DNA of 64,000 nt, taken from NCBI GenBank assembly GCA_052325345.1, contig JBKQVG010000251.1:1-64000 (forward strand), read 5' to 3'. The notes under the pieces are model-generated. The model had not been told where the DNA came from. It did no database searches and saw nothing but the letters and a program-made list of their open reading frames with translations. Every line of letters begins with the position of its first letter. The stretch's first letter is position 1. This stretch comes from JBEKYD01 sp052325345. Its GTDB lineage: Bacteria > Acidobacteriota > Terriglobia > Bryobacterales > Bryobacteraceae. This document shows, one piece after another, positions 62,806 through 64,000 of the stretch. A program made the translations under genes and the position numbers.

Positions 62806-63492
62806 ATGGAACACTCTTCTCTACCCGCGGTGGAACTGGTGGTGCGGACCATGGCGGAAACGGCTGTAGCCAACGAGAACTACTTCAGCCAACTGGACTC
62901 GGTAGTAGGCGACGGGGATTTCGGGTACTCTCTGGCACGAGGTTTCGAAAAGGTGCTGGAGGGTTTCGAAAGCTTCGACCGCTCGAGCCCGGGGGCCTTT
63001 CTCAAGAAGATCGGTCTCACCATCGCCAGCCGGGTTGGTGGAACATCCGGTCCGATCTGGGGGACGGCATTTCTCCGCGCCGGAACCGTGGCCGGTGACA
63101 AGCTGGCGCTTTCGCACCGGGACGTGGTGGCGATGCTGCGCGCCGCGGTGGAAGGGATCATGGCCCGGGGAGGCGCTTCACTGGGCGAGAAGACGCTGCT
63201 GGACGCGCTTGTCCCGGCGATCGATCGCCTGGCGGCCGATCTCGAAAGCGACACCCATGACAACGGAGTTCAAGCGCTGCGGAACGCGGCCCAGGCGGCG
63301 GAGCGCGCAGCCGCCGAAACTTCGAGCATGATCGCCAAGCGGGGCCGGGCCGCGTACACGGGAGAGAGAAGCATAGGTTCTCCGGATCCCGGCGCGGTGG
63401 CGATCGGAGTGATTGCCGGCCGCGTGAGCACGGCCTGGCGCGACTACTGCGCGGCGAAAGGAGCGACTCACCATGAGAAAGTTTGTGAATGA
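62806..63492 (+). CDS. dhaL: DhaL-type ADP/ATP-binding subunit of a dihydroxyacetone-kinase-like enzyme
   Basis: 228 aa. All-helical DhaL fold: metal-binding aspartates in GDGDFG (35-40), the glycine-rich nucleotide loop GGTSGPIWG, and the late DPGAVAIGV segment. In family kinases DhaL supplies the phosphoryl group to the substrate held by DhaK. Here DhaL precedes DhaK and overlaps it by 20 bp. No DhaM or PTS gene is seen, but the window ends soon. Confidence 0.9.
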   Translation: MEHSSLPAVELVVRTMAETAVANENYFSQLDSVVGDGDFGYSLARGFEKVLEGFESFDRSSPGAFLKKIGLTIASRVGGTSGPIWGTAFLRAGTVAGDKLALSHRDVVAMLRAAVEGIMARGGASLGEKTLLDALVPAIDRLAADLESDTHDNGVQALRNAAQAAERAAAETSSMIAKRGRAAYTGERSIGSPDPGAVAIGVIAGRVSTAWRDYCAAKGATHHEKVCE

Positions 63493-64000
63493 TCCGAAGC
63501 GGTTCGTGCCCGAGATGCTGAAGGGGATCGCCATGGCGAACCCCGCCACGCTGCGTTACGTACCGGCCTACAACCTGATTATGCGAGCCGATGCGCCCAG
63601 CGAGGATAAAGTGTCCATCATTCAGGGCTCCGGCTCCGGCCATGAACCGGCCCACGTGATGCTGGTTGGCAAAGGGATGCTGGACGCCGCCTGTCCCGGA
63701 GACGTTTTCTCGGCGCCTCCGGTCGACTACGTGTACGAAACCACGCGATTACTGAAGTCCCCGAAAGGGGTCCTCTACCTGGTCAACAACTACACGGGAG
63801 ACCGGCTCGCGTTTGAGATGGCTCGCGAGTTGGCCGAGGCCGACGGAATTCGCGTGGAAACACTGCTGATCGACGATGACGTAGCCGTGGTGGATTCGAC
63901 GCACACCGTAGGCCGCCGGGGCGTGGCGGGGAATTTCTTCGTGATGAAAGCCGTGGGGGCCGCGGCGGAGCATGGAGCGGCGCTGGACACGCTGGTTGCC
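63473..64000 (+). CDS. dhaK: DhaK-type substrate-binding subunit (C-terminus cut by the window edge)
   Basis: 176 codons visible from ATG 63473 (MRKFVNDPKRFVPEMLKGIA), preceded by AAAGGAG. The active-site histidine H57 is in GSGSGHEPAHV, and the family segments YLVNNYTGDRLAFEMARE and RRGVAGNFFVMKA are present. The second histidine that covalently binds substrate in E. coli DhaK lies beyond the edge. The substrate may be dihydroxyacetone or a four-carbon keto sugar such as erythrulose; it is not decidable here. Confidence 0.9.
   Translation, partial: MRKFVNDPKRFVPEMLKGIAMANPATLRYVPAYNLIMRADAPSEDKVSIIQGSGSGHEPAHVMLVGKGMLDAACPGDVFSAPPVDYVYETTRLLKSPKGVLYLVNNYTGDRLAFEMARELAEADGIRVETLLIDDDVAVVDSTHTVGRRGVAGNFFVMKAVGAAAEHGAALDTLVA

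Noticed and set aside
1..64000. tRNA, rRNA, CRISPR arrays, prophage or integrase genes
   Set aside because: No cloverleaf with a GTTCRA arm in a supported place, no spaced identical repeats with unique spacers and no integrase-like protein was found. A dedicated tRNA search was not possible here.

Overview
The window is a chromosomal segment of a GC-rich (roughly 60-65% by eye) bacterium. It looks like an Acidobacteriota genome of the Solibacter/Bryobacter type. The reasons are three long orphan MacB/FtsX-type permeases (the family named acidobacterial duplicated orphan permeases, ADOP), a PadR-linked ADOP, an Oar-type TonB-dependent receptor with an N-terminal carboxypeptidase-regulatory-like domain, many secreted or Tat-exported enzymes of sugar metabolism, and many small toxin-antitoxin (TA) modules. 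No rRNA, tRNA, CRISPR array or prophage was seen. The species assignment is inference. Layout: 1-3167 is a divergent non-homologous end-joining pair, ligD (cut by the left edge) and ku. 3446-5919 is a two-component system. 6292-10224 is a sigma-54-dependent activator, a palindromic site with flanking half-sites, a good -24/-12 promoter, a 41-codon reading frame that looks like the start of a lost TolC-type gene, and a 14-TM drug efflux pump. 10331-20062 is a carbohydrate block: glucosamine-6-phosphate deaminase, two beta-propeller proteins, a ThuA-like protein, a DHDPS/NAL-family aldolase, a two-domain cupin, an aldo/keto reductase, an enolase-superfamily dehydratase with a Tat-like leader, and GalE. 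20127-22200 has YceH and two VapBC-type modules. 22316-29196 has an ABC-2 exporter, an ADOP permease and a GT-C-like membrane protein. 29266-36527 holds a frameshifted orphan HicB gene and the tightly coupled run rfaE2-mfd-surA-yhaM-blaI, all on the minus strand. 36578-45766 has a second GT-C-like protein, padR-ADOP and the TonB-type receptor. 45912-50500 is the most unusual region. A cytosolic MgtE-N/CBS protein is followed by an Nramp-related transporter whose metal site looks like the magnesium-type (NRMT) version. The 3' end of that transporter gene then occurs three times, with a different TA module after each copy. 50870-54142 has a comM/yifB remnant, hemL, a geranylgeranyl-reductase-family flavoprotein and a lipoprotein. 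54164-55066 is a RAYT transposase between REP-like palindromes. 55213-64000 has a second exported aldo/keto reductase, an S10 peptidase, an exported amidohydrolase, a small membrane protein, a third ADOP, and dhaL-dhaK (dhaK cut by the right edge). The genes mostly point to a soil heterotroph that processes sugars and sugar acids in the periplasm and has many multi-domain membrane systems. Two TA genes carry single-base frameshifts and several short fragments of larger genes are present, so the TA-rich stretches look like places of repeated insertion and decay. Starts were chosen from Shine-Dalgarno spacing, signal peptides and overlaps, and several differ from the longest possible reading frame.
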